Positions 25,314 through 32,974 of a stretch of DNA of 64,000 nucleotides are shown here, in pieces (position 1 is the stretch's first letter; every line of letters begins with the position of its first letter). A program made the position numbers and the translations under genes. Source of the stretch: UBA1127 sp034422455. Lineage in GTDB: Bacteria; Chloroflexota; Dehalococcoidia; Lucifugimonadales; UBA1127. The notes below the pieces were generated by a model, which was given only the letters and a program-made list of their open reading frames with translations, was not told the origin of the DNA and did not search any database. The DNA is taken from positions 62,001 to 126,000 of the forward strand of contig DAOUJQ010000012.1 in assembly GCA_034422455.1 (NCBI GenBank), in the 5' to 3' direction.

Positions 25314-25529
25314 ATGGTGGCTGCGGAACAACCCATCACCCGCTCAGAACTCCGGCAGGAGCTGCAGCACTACGCGACAAAGGCGGACCTTGCTGATCTC
25401 AGGGCTGATCTCAAGTCGGAAATTGCAGAGCTCCGTGGGGAGTTGAAGTCGATACGGTGGACCATGAGTCTGATGGGCATCGGGTTGTCCATTCTCATCG
25501 TCGCCATGCGGTTCCTTGACGTGAGCTAG
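25314..25529 (+). CDS. Small coiled-coil, C-terminally membrane-anchored protein, 71 aa
   Basis: Residues ~10-45 form a heptad-like coiled coil (HYATKADLADLRADLKSEI, then AELRGELKSIRW), followed by one transmembrane helix (SLMGIGLSILIVAMRF). This 'ATKADL..LRADL' pattern is found in small proteins of phage hemolysin/XhlA-like and DUF1640-like type; function unknown. Good promoter (25249-25277) and AGGAGA ribosome site, so it is likely expressed on its own. It sits between two cupin genes. Confidence 0.7.
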   Translation: MVAAEQPITRSELRQELQHYATKADLADLRADLKSEIAELRGELKSIRWTMSLMGIGLSILIVAMRFLDVS

Positions 25530-25576
25530 CCTCTCTCCATCAGTGACGCCCCTCAGTCAATTCTCAGATAGTCCCC

Positions 25577-25909
25577 CTAGTCCTTCAGCATCATGATGAA
25601 CTGCGTGCACTCCGTCAGGTCCTCGTGCGTGTGGCCCACCCCGCGCACGTCCTCCATCAGCCGGACGTCGCCCGGGTGGAAGACCTGCTTCGTGCCGTCG
25701 CTCAACCCGATCTCGATGTCGCCGACGAGCTGGATGATGAGCCTGCGCTCCGGCAGCGGGTGGAAGTCCATGTACCGCAGCTCTGCGTAGTGGCGGATGC
25801 CCGCCTCCGTGATGTTGTTGAACGCTTCCAGGTAGGCGTGGTCGTCCAGCGACAGTGGTTCGATGTGGCTCTCCCCATTCTCGTCCGGGTACACGCGGTA
25901 CATCGCCAT
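25577..25909 (-). CDS. Single-domain cupin protein, 110 aa
   Basis: Cupin fold with MDFHPLPERRLIIQLVGDIEI (motif 1) and FHPGDVRLMEDVRGVGHTHED (motif 2, two His). It is a diverged paralogue of the cupin at 24870 on the other strand. It lies on the same strand as the GNAT, FAH-hydrolase and aminopeptidase genes, but is separated from them by a repeat. Enzymatic role not assigned. Confidence 0.8.
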   Translation of the reverse strand: MAMYRVYPDENGESHIEPLSLDDHAYLEAFNNITEAGIRHYAELRYMDFHPLPERRLIIQLVGDIEIGLSDGTKQVFHPGDVRLMEDVRGVGHTHEDLTECTQFIMMLKD

Positions 25910-25952
25910 CGCTCACGCTCCTTCGCTTTTAGCCACTGCCTTGACCAAGTCC

Positions 25953-26004
25953 GTTCGCCCTGAGCCTGTCCTGAGCCGTGTCGAAGGGGGAAATCGAAGG
26001 GCGA
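25953..26004. repeat. Extended R2 repeat
   Basis: A longer version of R2 in which CCTGAGCCTGTC is repeated (CCTGAGCCGTGTC) and a GGGAAATCGAAGGGCGA tail is added. The same extended form recurs at 27549-27603 and, in part, at 60066 and 61266. Confidence 0.8.
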
Positions 26005-26023
26005 TCGGGGGGATCTGTGGAGC

Positions 26024-26572
26024 CTAAGGCCGCCACTCGTCCTTCAGCGCCGCATACAGAACGTTGTCGAGCGCCTCGCCCTCCTTCATGCTTGCCTTGC
26101 GGAGCCGCCCCTCGCGCTGGTACCCCGCCTTCTCCAGCACCCGCGCCGACGCGTGGTTGCGGGCGAAGATGTGCGCCTCAAGCCGGATGAGGTCGAGCGA
26201 CTGGAACGCGTAGGCCGTCAGGGCCTTCACGGCGGTCGTCGCGATGCCGCGCCCCCAGAACGGCTGCCCCAGCCAGTAGCCGATCTCCGCTGAGTGCCGG
26301 TAGTCGGCCTCCCGCAGCGTCAGGCCCACGCTGCCGATTGGCCCGTCGCCGTCGCAGATTGCCAGGTTTGTCAGCGTGGTCCGTTTGGCGTTGAGGGCAA
26401 TCCACTCATCGGCATCGGCGTGGGTATACGGGTGCGGGAAGCGGTCGTACAGCTGCTTCGAGACGTCGTAGTCGTTGGCCAGCGACACGAACCGCTCTCG
26501 GTCGGCGTTCTTCCACGCCGACGGCCAGTCACGCAAAACAAACCTGTTGCCAAGGTCAATCTCCACGGCCAA
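26024..26572 (-). CDS. GNAT acetyltransferase, RimJ/RimL-like
   Basis: 182 aa. Acetyl-CoA-dependent N-acyltransferase of unknown substrate. IGYWLGQPFWGRGIATTAVKALTAYAF (~97-123) is the acetyl-CoA loop (Q/R-x-x-G-x-G/A), with LIRLEAHIFARNHASARVLEKAGYQREGRLRK (~127-158) the strand-helix region used by RimJ/RimL and SpeG-like enzymes. The start appears to be TTG 26572, although GTG 26566 is possible; either lies only 8-14 bases after the FAH-family gene stop, so it is cotranscribed with it. Confidence 0.9.
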   Translation of the reverse strand: MAVEIDLGNRFVLRDWPSAWKNADRERFVSLANDYDVSKQLYDRFPHPYTHADADEWIALNAKRTTLTNLAICDGDGPIGSVGLTLREADYRHSAEIGYWLGQPFWGRGIATTAVKALTAYAFQSLDLIRLEAHIFARNHASARVLEKAGYQREGRLRKASMKEGEALDNVLYAALKDEWRP

Positions 26573-26580
26573 GGTGTCGG

Positions 26581-27522
26581 CTATCCCGCCGGCAGCGGCC
26601 GAGCGTTGCGGCCGGGGCCGCCCGTGCCCTCCCGCAGGTCCTTGGCCGTCGCCTCGTCGACGCCCTTGGGCCAGCGCCGCTTCAGTGGGTCGCTGACGCT
26701 GAACGTGAAGCTGCCGATGCCTTCGATGCCCATCTCGATGGTGTCCCCGTCCTGCATCGCGCCCAACCCCTGGTGGTTCGTGCCCATGAACAGCACGTCG
26801 CCGGGGCTGATGGCCTCGATGGCCGCCACGTACTCGATGGACTCCGCGATCGAGTGGGCGAGGTCGTCCGTGTTGTAGTTGCCCCGCAGCTCCCCATCGA
26901 CGCTCAGCGTCACCTGCACGTTCTCCGGGTCCGCGATCTCATCCTTGGTCACGATGCACGGCCCCATGGGGCAGAAGGTGTTGTAGGACTTGTGCTCTGA
27001 GATCGGCATCTTGTTGGGCTCGCGGCCGCCCCCGCCCGGCGAGTACATGCGGGCCGAGACATCGACCCCGCACGTGTACCCGAAGACGTAGTCCATCGCC
27101 TCCGACGCGGGAATGTCCTTCCCGCTCTTGCCGAAGACCAGCACCAGCTCTGCCTCGTGGTGGAAGATGTTGGCGTCGATGTCCGGCAGCACCACCGTGC
27201 CGCCCGGTGCGAGGACCGAGTCCAGCGCCTTGGTGAACCCCCACATGGGCGCTGGCTCCCGTGCGCCGAACTCCCGGTAGTTGCCGCCCATGCACAGGAT
27301 CTTGCTGGGCCGGGGCAGCGGCGAATCCAGCTGCACGAACTGCATCGGCGTGGGCGTCTCGACCTTGGCGAGGCGTTCCAGCTCCGGGCGCAGGCTGTCG
27401 TAGTTGTTGATCAGGTACACGATTGCCGCCTGGCCGCCGCCGGGACAAACGCTGCTTATGTCAATGACACCGCCATTCGTAAGCAGGCCGGGCCTCTTGT
27501 CGTTGTAGACCACAAACTTCAT
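26581..27522 (-). CDS. Fumarylacetoacetate hydrolase family protein
   Basis: 313 aa. FAH-fold enzymes cleave or decarboxylate C-C bonds in aromatic-ring degradation, using a divalent metal. Metal ligands: FHHEAELVLVFGKSGKDI (E-x-E region ~115-132) and DVSARMYSPGG with the downstream Asp. KILCMGGNYREFGARE is the substrate-side block and GDVLFMGTNHQGLGAMQDGDTIEMGIEGIGSF the conserved C-terminal beta-region. ATG 27522 has AGGAGG seven bases upstream. Substrate unknown: 2-keto-4-pentenoate hydratase, acylpyruvase or oxaloacetase activities all occur in this fold. Confidence 0.9.
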   Translation of the reverse strand: MKFVVYNDKRPGLLTNGGVIDISSVCPGGGQAAIVYLINNYDSLRPELERLAKVETPTPMQFVQLDSPLPRPSKILCMGGNYREFGAREPAPMWGFTKALDSVLAPGGTVVLPDIDANIFHHEAELVLVFGKSGKDIPASEAMDYVFGYTCGVDVSARMYSPGGGGREPNKMPISEHKSYNTFCPMGPCIVTKDEIADPENVQVTLSVDGELRGNYNTDDLAHSIAESIEYVAAIEAISPGDVLFMGTNHQGLGAMQDGDTIEMGIEGIGSFTFSVSDPLKRRWPKGVDEATAKDLREGTGGPGRNARPLPAG

Positions 27523-27548
27523 GACTGCCTCCTTGCTGTTGTGTGCCT

Positions 27549-27605
27549 CGTTCGCCCTGGGCCTGTCCTGAGCCATGTCGAAGGGGGAAATCGAAGGGTG
27601 AACGG
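27549..27605. repeat. Extended R2 repeat
   Basis: TTCGCCCTGGGCCTGTC followed by a second CCTGAGCCATGTCGAAGG half and a GGGAAATCGAAGGGTGAACGG tail. It lies between the FAH-family gene and the aminopeptidase. Confidence 0.8.
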
Positions 27606-27637
27606 GGCAGGCGATTCACGAATCGCCCTCCGCACTC

Positions 27638-30256
27638 TTACCGCCCCGCGAACCACGCCGCCACGTCGTCCTTGTTCCGCTCCAGCCACGCGACGTTGAG
27701 CTCCAGCCCCTCGATCGTCTGGCGCACGGACCGCTCCGCCGCGGGCGCCGGGTGGCTCGCGTAGAAATCGCGCACCTCCTCCAGCCGCTCGCGGGTCGTG
27801 AAGCCGCGCGGCAGGCCCACGAGCCGCATGAGCATGAAGCCCCCGTGGCCGTATCGCTCCATGAACGTGTCCCAGTTGTCCTTCAGGAAGTCCCACGCCA
27901 GCGCCTTGCCCTTGGGGTTGGCCGACACCGCGCCCACGACCGACACCGTGTCCTGCGAGCGCACGTCGTCCGTGAGCGAGCGGTGCAGCACGTCACTGAT
28001 GAGCTCCGGGTCCGGGATGCGCGTCAGCGAGATCAGCAGCCGGACCTTCTCCTCCTGCAACTCTGCGCTCCGCTGCAGGTCCCACAGCGTGTTGTACGTG
28101 TCGGCGTCGCCCTGCTGCGCCGTCAGGCTGAACACGGCGCCCCGCAGGTCCGCCGGCAGCGACGAGCGGTCCTCCAGGTAGTGGTCGAAGCGCGCCCGCG
28201 CCTCGGCAAGCACCGCCGGGTCCTCGTAGTAGCCGGCCTGCCCCAGCGCGACGCTCCGCAGGATCGCGTCCAGGTGGCCGTCGCCGGGCTTCGGCTCCCA
28301 GCCCATCCGCTCGGCCAGCGGGCTGAACAGCCCCTGGCACAGCGACTTGAACGCCGGGTAGCACGCCTCGTCCGAGAGCAGCGTGTCCAGGTCGCCCAGG
28401 TTGCCCGCCAGGTCGCGCCACACGCTGGCGTCCGTCTCGCCGCGGTAGCCCTCGGCCAGCGCGAGGAACTGGCTGATCGGCAGATACCCCGCCCGCGAAA
28501 GCGCGTAGGCGTCGTTCTGCAGGCCCAGCCGGTCCGTGTCCGAGAGGGCGCGCGACGTGACGGCCGGGATGAGGGCGTCCCAGTCGCTCGGGCTCATGTT
28601 GACCCGGTAGAAGCCGGTCTGCCCCGCGTTCACCTTGAACCACGACCCCTCACGGCTCGGTGGGGGCGGCAGCGTCAGCGTGTCGTCGCGCGCCTCCATC
28701 AGCGTCGCCGTCGGGCCGTCGTCCCACGAGGTCTCCACGTTGACCGGGACCTTCCACGTCGACTCATCCGCTCGCCCTGAGCCTGTCGAAGGGTCGCTCT
28801 CCTCGACGACGTTGCTGAGCAGGAACCGCGACTGCGAGACGTCCAGCTTCACGCCATCGGCGTCGTGGCGCGACTGCACGTTGAGCACGGGGTAGCCCAT
28901 CTGGCCCGTCCATGTGTCCATGAGCGCCTTGACCGGCTTGCCGGAGGCCTCCTCCAGCGCCTCCCACAGGTCGGCCGTGCGCGCGTTGGCGTACTCGTGC
29001 GCGCTCAGGTAGTTGCGCAGGCCCGCTCGGAAGACGTCCGGCGTGAGGTAGTGCTCCAGCATGCGGATGGTGGACGCGCCCTTGCTGTAGCTGATGGCGT
29101 CGAACAGCTCCTCCACCTCGGCCGGCGTGTGGACGGTGGCCTCGATCGGGTGCGAGTTCTTCAGCCCGTCCAGGTGGAAGGCGCGGATGGTGTCGTTGGC
29201 GACAAACTGCGTCCACATCTTCCATTCCGGGTGGATGTGGTCGACGGCCTTGTCGCCCATCCACGACGCGAAGCTCTCGTTCAGCCACAGGTCGTCCCAC
29301 CACTGCATGGTGACCAGGTCGCCGAACCACATGTGCGCCATCTCGTGCGACACGACCTCGGCCACGCGCTGCCGCGTCGCCGCGGGGCTGATGGCGGGGT
29401 CGACGAGGAGCGCCGTCTCCCGGTAGGTGATGGCCCCCCAGTTCTCCATCGCACCTGCCGCGAAGTCAGGGATGGCGATGTGGTCCAGCTTCTCCAGCGG
29501 GTACGGGATGCCGAAGTAGTCGTTGAAGTAGGTCAGCAGCGCCACCGATGTCTCCAGTGCGAACCGGCCCTGCTCCTCCTTGCCGCGCGTGGTCAGGACG
29601 CGCACCATCGTGCCGTTCGCCGCCTCCTGCTCGATCATGCCGAGCTCCGCGACCACGAAGGCCAACAGGTACGTCGACATGACCGGCGACTCGCCGAACC
29701 GGACGGTCTTGGCGTCACCGTCGACGGTCTCTTCTGCCGGGGGCATGTTGGAGACCGTGTCCATGTCGGCGGGGATGCTCAGCGTGAGCTGGAAGCTCGC
29801 CTTCATCGCTGGCTCGTCCCAGCACGGGAAGGCCCGCCGCGCGGACGATGGCTCGAACTGCGTCGTCGCCATGGTGCGGGGTGTGCCGTCCTCGCGGGTG
29901 TACGTGCTGCGGTAGAAGCCGGTCAGCCGGTCGTTCAGCTCGCCCGTGAAGGCGATGCGGAGGACCGCCGGTCCGGCCGCGACGGCCGAGGGGAAGCGGA
30001 TGGCGACCGTCTCCTCGCCCGCGTCGAGCTGGATGTCAACCGCGTCCACGGACGCATTGCCCGCGTCCATGATGCTGGCGGAGTGCACCGTCATCTCGCA
30101 GGCGTTGAGGACGATGGTGTCCGTCGCCTCCAGCACCTCGATGTCGACGGACTCCTCGCCGTCGAACGTGAACGCGTCGAGGTCCGGCGTGAGGTGGATG
30201 GCGTAGCGGAGCGGCCTGACGTTGGTGGGTAGAAGAACGGCTTGCGACGTTGCCAT
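27638..30256 (-). CDS. M1 family zinc aminopeptidase (PepN/ERAP-like)
   Basis: 872 aa. Removes N-terminal residues from peptides. The exopeptidase motif GAMENWG (~residue 269) and the zinc motif HEMAHMWFGDLVTMQWWDDLWLNE (HExxH-x18-E, ~303-326) are intact, with a long C-terminal alpha (ERAP1-C) domain. ATG 30256 has AGGAGGC upstream and starts the conserved N-terminal beta domain; the longer frame crosses non-coding DNA. Residues 488-496 (DPSTGSGRA) are encoded by an R2 repeat inserted in frame in the loop between the catalytic and C-terminal beta domains (NVVEES before, DESTWKVP after), a place of variable length in the family. Confidence 0.95.
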   Translation of the reverse strand: MATSQAVLLPTNVRPLRYAIHLTPDLDAFTFDGEESVDIEVLEATDTIVLNACEMTVHSASIMDAGNASVDAVDIQLDAGEETVAIRFPSAVAAGPAVLRIAFTGELNDRLTGFYRSTYTREDGTPRTMATTQFEPSSARRAFPCWDEPAMKASFQLTLSIPADMDTVSNMPPAEETVDGDAKTVRFGESPVMSTYLLAFVVAELGMIEQEAANGTMVRVLTTRGKEEQGRFALETSVALLTYFNDYFGIPYPLEKLDHIAIPDFAAGAMENWGAITYRETALLVDPAISPAATRQRVAEVVSHEMAHMWFGDLVTMQWWDDLWLNESFASWMGDKAVDHIHPEWKMWTQFVANDTIRAFHLDGLKNSHPIEATVHTPAEVEELFDAISYSKGASTIRMLEHYLTPDVFRAGLRNYLSAHEYANARTADLWEALEEASGKPVKALMDTWTGQMGYPVLNVQSRHDADGVKLDVSQSRFLLSNVVEESDPSTGSGRADESTWKVPVNVETSWDDGPTATLMEARDDTLTLPPPPSREGSWFKVNAGQTGFYRVNMSPSDWDALIPAVTSRALSDTDRLGLQNDAYALSRAGYLPISQFLALAEGYRGETDASVWRDLAGNLGDLDTLLSDEACYPAFKSLCQGLFSPLAERMGWEPKPGDGHLDAILRSVALGQAGYYEDPAVLAEARARFDHYLEDRSSLPADLRGAVFSLTAQQGDADTYNTLWDLQRSAELQEEKVRLLISLTRIPDPELISDVLHRSLTDDVRSQDTVSVVGAVSANPKGKALAWDFLKDNWDTFMERYGHGGFMLMRLVGLPRGFTTRERLEEVRDFYASHPAPAAERSVRQTIEGLELNVAWLERNKDDVAAWFAGR
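28771..28793. repeat. R2 repeat inside the aminopeptidase coding sequence
   Basis: CTCGCCCTGAGCCTGTCG followed by AAGGG, matching the intergenic R2 units almost base for base, lies within the M1 aminopeptidase gene. It is read in frame on the minus strand as DPSTGSGRA with no stop codon. All other R2 units in the window are intergenic or touch a gene end. Confidence 0.85.
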
Positions 30257-30432
30257 GGGACACGGCCTCCTGTTGGCGTGAGTGCCCACGAGGACACGGC
30301 GCACGACTCCGCGTGCCTGTCGCTATGGGCAGTCCTAGCTTACACGGTGAGGCACGATGCTGGAAGGGATTGGCCTCCGGGTCGCTCCTGCGGGGCAAGG
30401 TGTAAGGCCGTGCATGTCATCACGGAAGCGGG

Positions 30433-31134
30433 CTATGGCACCGTCGCCAGGACGATGAACACCACCAGTCCTGATCCGGCTGCGGCGGCGGTAAGCCAGC
30501 GCAGTCGGAAATGGGTCAGTCCCAGGTAGAGACCAAGGCCAAGCAAGACCAGAAGACCCATCGCCATGGCGTATTGAAGCAAAATGAAGGGCGCTTGAGC
30601 TTCTCCCCGATGTAGGCCGATGAGCCGTCGCTGCAGGTCGGGTGAGCGCTTTTCTATTTCGATTTCAGCGTGGGGACTTACCGTGATGCGATAGTGGGTC
30701 TTGTATTTCGGTTGTGTCGTCAACGTGGTGATCACTGGGACTGGCTGAGCGTTTTCGTGGCCTTCCAGGTGGGGCTCGGCGGCCGACGGGGAACCGTTAT
30801 GGTCATGATCGTCATGGTCGTGGGTCGCTTCTTCTCTGCCTTGCTGATCGTTGGTCGGGGTTTCCCCCGGCTCTTCGACAGCTGCGACCTTATCGATGTC
30901 AAGGCTCTTGAAGGAGTGCTCGATGCCCGCATTCTTCAAAAGCGCCTTGACCCTCAACTCGAGCCTTGGAGCCGTGACGTCCAGGAACGCATTGGGAGGC
31001 GTATCGATTTCCTCGATTCCATACGAACCTTGAACGCCGGCAAGGAAGAGGCCACCGGAAATAGCTACCAACGCAACCATCGGAAACAGGACCGACGCGA
31101 TGGTAATGTGAGCAACAATGAGTTTCTGGCGCAT
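30433..31134 (-). CDS. Membrane protein with His/Asp-rich linker, possible metal-linked role
   Basis: 233 aa. One N-terminal transmembrane helix (SVLFPMVALVAISGGLFLAG), an extracytoplasmic region, then two C-terminal helices (LQYAMAMGLLVLLGLGLYLG and AAAAGSGLVVFIVLATVP). Between them lies a metal-binding-looking run, HDHDDHDHNGSPSAAE, followed by HLEGHE. The overall layout (signal-like helix, soluble part, paired helices) recalls PepSY-TM proteins, but I could not confirm the domain. A palindrome 43 bases upstream could be a regulator site. Function unknown. Confidence 0.7.
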   Translation of the reverse strand: MRQKLIVAHITIASVLFPMVALVAISGGLFLAGVQGSYGIEEIDTPPNAFLDVTAPRLELRVKALLKNAGIEHSFKSLDIDKVAAVEEPGETPTNDQQGREEATHDHDDHDHNGSPSAAEPHLEGHENAQPVPVITTLTTQPKYKTHYRITVSPHAEIEIEKRSPDLQRRLIGLHRGEAQAPFILLQYAMAMGLLVLLGLGLYLGLTHFRLRWLTAAAAGSGLVVFIVLATVP

Positions 31135-31176
31135 GGGCTCTCTTCCGTCTGAGTAACCCTCAGTACGGCGAAGTAT

Positions 31177-31189
31177 GATACTCAGTATC
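31177..31189. promoter_or_regulatory. Inverted repeat GATACT-C-AGTATC, candidate operator
   Basis: A perfect 6+1+6 dyad 43 bases upstream of the ATG of the His-rich membrane protein, in AT-rich DNA where its promoter should lie. The position suggests a repressor site; which regulator binds is unknown. Confidence 0.45.
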
Positions 31190-31400
31190 TATTAAACAGC
31201 CGCAAGGTGGTTCCTGGCAAAAGTATCATGGGATGCAAATTGCGGTCAAACGTGGAGGCAGGTGCACTCATATGTGGCAGCAGTCTTGAGAGTCAGTATC
31301 AGGATTATGTATCGTCGATACAGCCGGGCCTGCGTCACATATCGCGCCGCATGAGGCTGTACGTCTCCCCCGTGGTGCGACCTTATGACCGCCTGCCGCC

Positions 31401-31441
31401 CCTCCTCATACCCATCCGCAGCAGCGCGGCGCGGAGCGTGG
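31401..31441 (-). pseudogene. Remnant of the 3' end of a paralogue of the 32608 gene
   Basis: CCTCCTC(A)TACCCATCC and the following GCAGCAGCGCGGCGCGGAG match 32613-32653, the segment encoding the C-terminus TLRAALLRMGYEEE, with one substitution and one deleted base. Nothing of the rest of that gene is recognisable. It reads as a decayed duplicate or a deletion scar about 1.2 kb away from the intact copy. Confidence 0.5.
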
Positions 31442-31478
31442 TAACCCTTTACGCCCATGATGAACACATCTAATCTTA

Positions 31479-31488
31479 TGACTAGTCA
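31479..31488. promoter_or_regulatory. Dyad TGACTAGTCA, candidate antitoxin autoregulatory operator
   Basis: A perfect 10-bp palindrome 24 bases before the antitoxin ATG. Phd/YefM antitoxins repress their own promoters by binding short palindromes in this position, so this is a reasonable operator by analogy. Confidence 0.45.
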
Positions 31489-31512
31489 GATGCAAGAATA
31501 ACGGAGCGTGTC

Positions 31513-31773
31513 ATGAGCAGGAAGTGGCCGGTTCAGGACGCCAAAGCCAAGTTTAGCGAGTTGCTCGATACGGCCCTCGCGGAGGGGCCGCAGATTGTGA
31601 CCAAACGTGGAAGGGATACCGCAGTGCTGCTTCCCATCGAGCAGTGGCGAAAGCTGGAGCGGATGACGAGGCCGAACTTGAAGGACCTCCTCCTTGCGCC
31701 AGAGGCGCGGACAGAGGACCTGACGCCGCCTCGTGAGCGGCGACTTTATCCGGCTCGCTTGCCTGTAGAGTAG
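31513..31773 (+). CDS. Type II toxin-antitoxin antitoxin, Phd/YefM family, without adjacent toxin
   Basis: 86 aa. The N-terminal MSRKWPVQDAKAKFSELLDTALAEGPQIVTKRGRDTAVLLPIEQWRKLE pattern (Phd/YefM DNA-binding fold, residues 1-45) is complete, and the C-terminal toxin-binding tail is short. AGCGTGTC precedes the ATG, with GGAG at ~9 bases. These antitoxins normally precede a RelE/ParE or Doc/PIN toxin; here the following gene is on the opposite strand 38 bp away and is not a toxin, so the toxin is lost or acts from elsewhere. Confidence 0.88.
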   Translation: MSRKWPVQDAKAKFSELLDTALAEGPQIVTKRGRDTAVLLPIEQWRKLERMTRPNLKDLLLAPEARTEDLTPPRERRLYPARLPVE

Positions 31774-31810
31774 GCAGATGTTACGCCACAGGCAATTGGC
31801 TTTTGCCTTC

Positions 31811-32536
31811 TCAGAGTCCTTCCCCCGGAATGGGAATGCCAAGCTTCTCAGCGTGACCCATTACCTCTTCGCACCACGCCTCCGAATGCTCCCAGTTGCT
31901 TCCTGATTGGTAGTCGCCAGTCTTCTTCCTGAGAAGACAGTCAAGAAGATGCTCCCTGTCGACTGGCTGACCAACAATGGCCTCGTACAAGTACAGTCCA
32001 GAACGGTCTGCGGTGCATGGCACATTGGCTGATTCAGACTCGCCTTGGGATGCAACGTCATAGTTCCTGTCATATGTCCTATAGTTCCCTTGGGTAGCGT
32101 ATCTAGGTTGCTCCCAGTATTGCCAGCCGTGCGTTCCTGCAATCTGGTCCAGAGCCTCTATGAATCGATCCTTTTCCTCGTTAGTCAATAAAGAAACCCG
32201 GTCTACGACGTACGGTCTGATGTCGTTCCATTTATAATCGTCCCACTCCTCCTTACTAGCGACATCATCAATTGCTTCCAGGCAAGCTGAAGAGATCTGG
32301 AAGTCGTAAGCGGCGAACGGGTCTGACGCGACGGTGGATGCTCCCGGAGGACCGGCTTCGCCTTGCTGGCCTGCGCCACCTTCGGTGCCCGCTGGACCTG
32401 CTGCACCTGCGGGACCAGGAGGCCCCGGTGGCCCCTCTGGACCAACTGTGTCTTCAAACACCCCCAGTGCAACAAGGACAACAAGGGTAATCACTACGCT
32501 GGCTATTGTTGGCACTATGTAGTATTTAGCGTCCAT
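31811..32536 (-). CDS. Membrane-anchored protein with collagen-like repeats, 241 aa
   Basis: An N-terminal transmembrane helix (YYIVPTIASVVITLVVLVAL) is followed by about eleven G-X-Y triplets with GPEGPPGPPGPAGAAG (~residues 31-67), then a soluble C-terminal domain with four Cys (CLEAI, VPCTAD, LDCLL, WCEEV) that could form disulfides outside the cell. ATG 32536 has a strong GGGTGGGGTGA upstream; a GTG 33 bases earlier is the alternative. Bacterial collagen-like proteins form surface trimers. The C-terminal domain is not recognised. Confidence 0.75.
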   Translation of the reverse strand: MDAKYYIVPTIASVVITLVVLVALGVFEDTVGPEGPPGPPGPAGAAGPAGTEGGAGQQGEAGPPGASTVASDPFAAYDFQISSACLEAIDDVASKEEWDDYKWNDIRPYVVDRVSLLTNEEKDRFIEALDQIAGTHGWQYWEQPRYATQGNYRTYDRNYDVASQGESESANVPCTADRSGLYLYEAIVGQPVDREHLLDCLLRKKTGDYQSGSNWEHSEAWCEEVMGHAEKLGIPIPGEGL

Positions 32537-32607
32537 CTTCACCCCACCCTTAGCACTATTACTCTTCACGCTGGGTCTGCTGAATGGTCAATGGAACGGA
32601 GGGCGCC

Positions 32608-32850
32608 CTACTCCTCCTCGTACCCCATCCGCAGCAGCGCGGCGCGGAGCGTGGGCAGCCAAACCGACAACGGCGTGTTCAACGGCAGCGTGATCTCGAT
32701 CTCGCCGTTGGCGGACGCTTGGACCGTGCCTGGGTCTTCCTTGGTGAGTTCGACGCTTATGGACTCGCGGTCGATTGACAGGGCGTCGGTTACGTCAAAT
32801 ACGGCGGCCATGTCGGCCATGGTGATGATGTCGCTGTCCTGCTCGGTCAT
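32608..32850 (-). CDS. Small acidic hypothetical protein, 80 aa
   Basis: Not recognised. It begins MTEQDSDIITMADMAAVFDV, and ends LNTPLSVWLPTLRAALLRMGYEEE; the middle is rich in Glu/Asp and Ser/Thr (SIDRESISVELTKEDPGT). ATG 32850 is chosen over ATG 32886 because GGGAGGGG lies 5-10 bases upstream. A ~40-bp copy of its 3' end sits at 31401. Its 5' side faces the Rieske gene promoter. Confidence 0.6.
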   Translation of the reverse strand: MTEQDSDIITMADMAAVFDVTDALSIDRESISVELTKEDPGTVQASANGEIEITLPLNTPLSVWLPTLRAALLRMGYEEE

Positions 32851-32886
32851 GGTCCCCTCCCGGCGTGCGCGTGTACGCGACCTCAA

Positions 32887-32915
32887 TTGACAATGCTGTT
32901 TCGCGGGAATAGCAT
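32887..32915 (+). promoter_or_regulatory. Consensus promoter of the Rieske oxygenase gene, with internal dyad
   Basis: TTGACA (32887-32892), a 17-bp spacer, TAGCAT (32910-32915). ATGCT at the start of the spacer is inverted as AGCAT in the -10 box, so a repressor bound there would cover the promoter. The transcript leader would be about 50 bases, with GAGGAGG before GTG 32975. Confidence 0.65.
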
Positions 32916-32974
32916 CGCCGTAGATTCTACCGCGATTCTGCGGTCAGGGCAGGGAAACACAGAGGAGGTCTACC

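Larger units (their letters stand above)
31135..31512. other. Lower-GC gap with dyads and a gene remnant
   Basis: No intact gene. It holds the dyad at 31177-31189 upstream of the His-rich membrane protein, a ~40-bp copy of the 3' end of the gene at 32608 (31401-31441), and the dyad TGACTAGTCA just before the antitoxin. A minus-strand frame (31467-31246) exists but is not supported by a ribosome site or recognisable sequence. Confidence 0.5.

Noticed and set aside
31246..31467. 73-aa minus-strand frame before the antitoxin
   Set aside because: It overlaps the gene remnant in a different reading frame, lacks a ribosome site and ends in improbable sequence.
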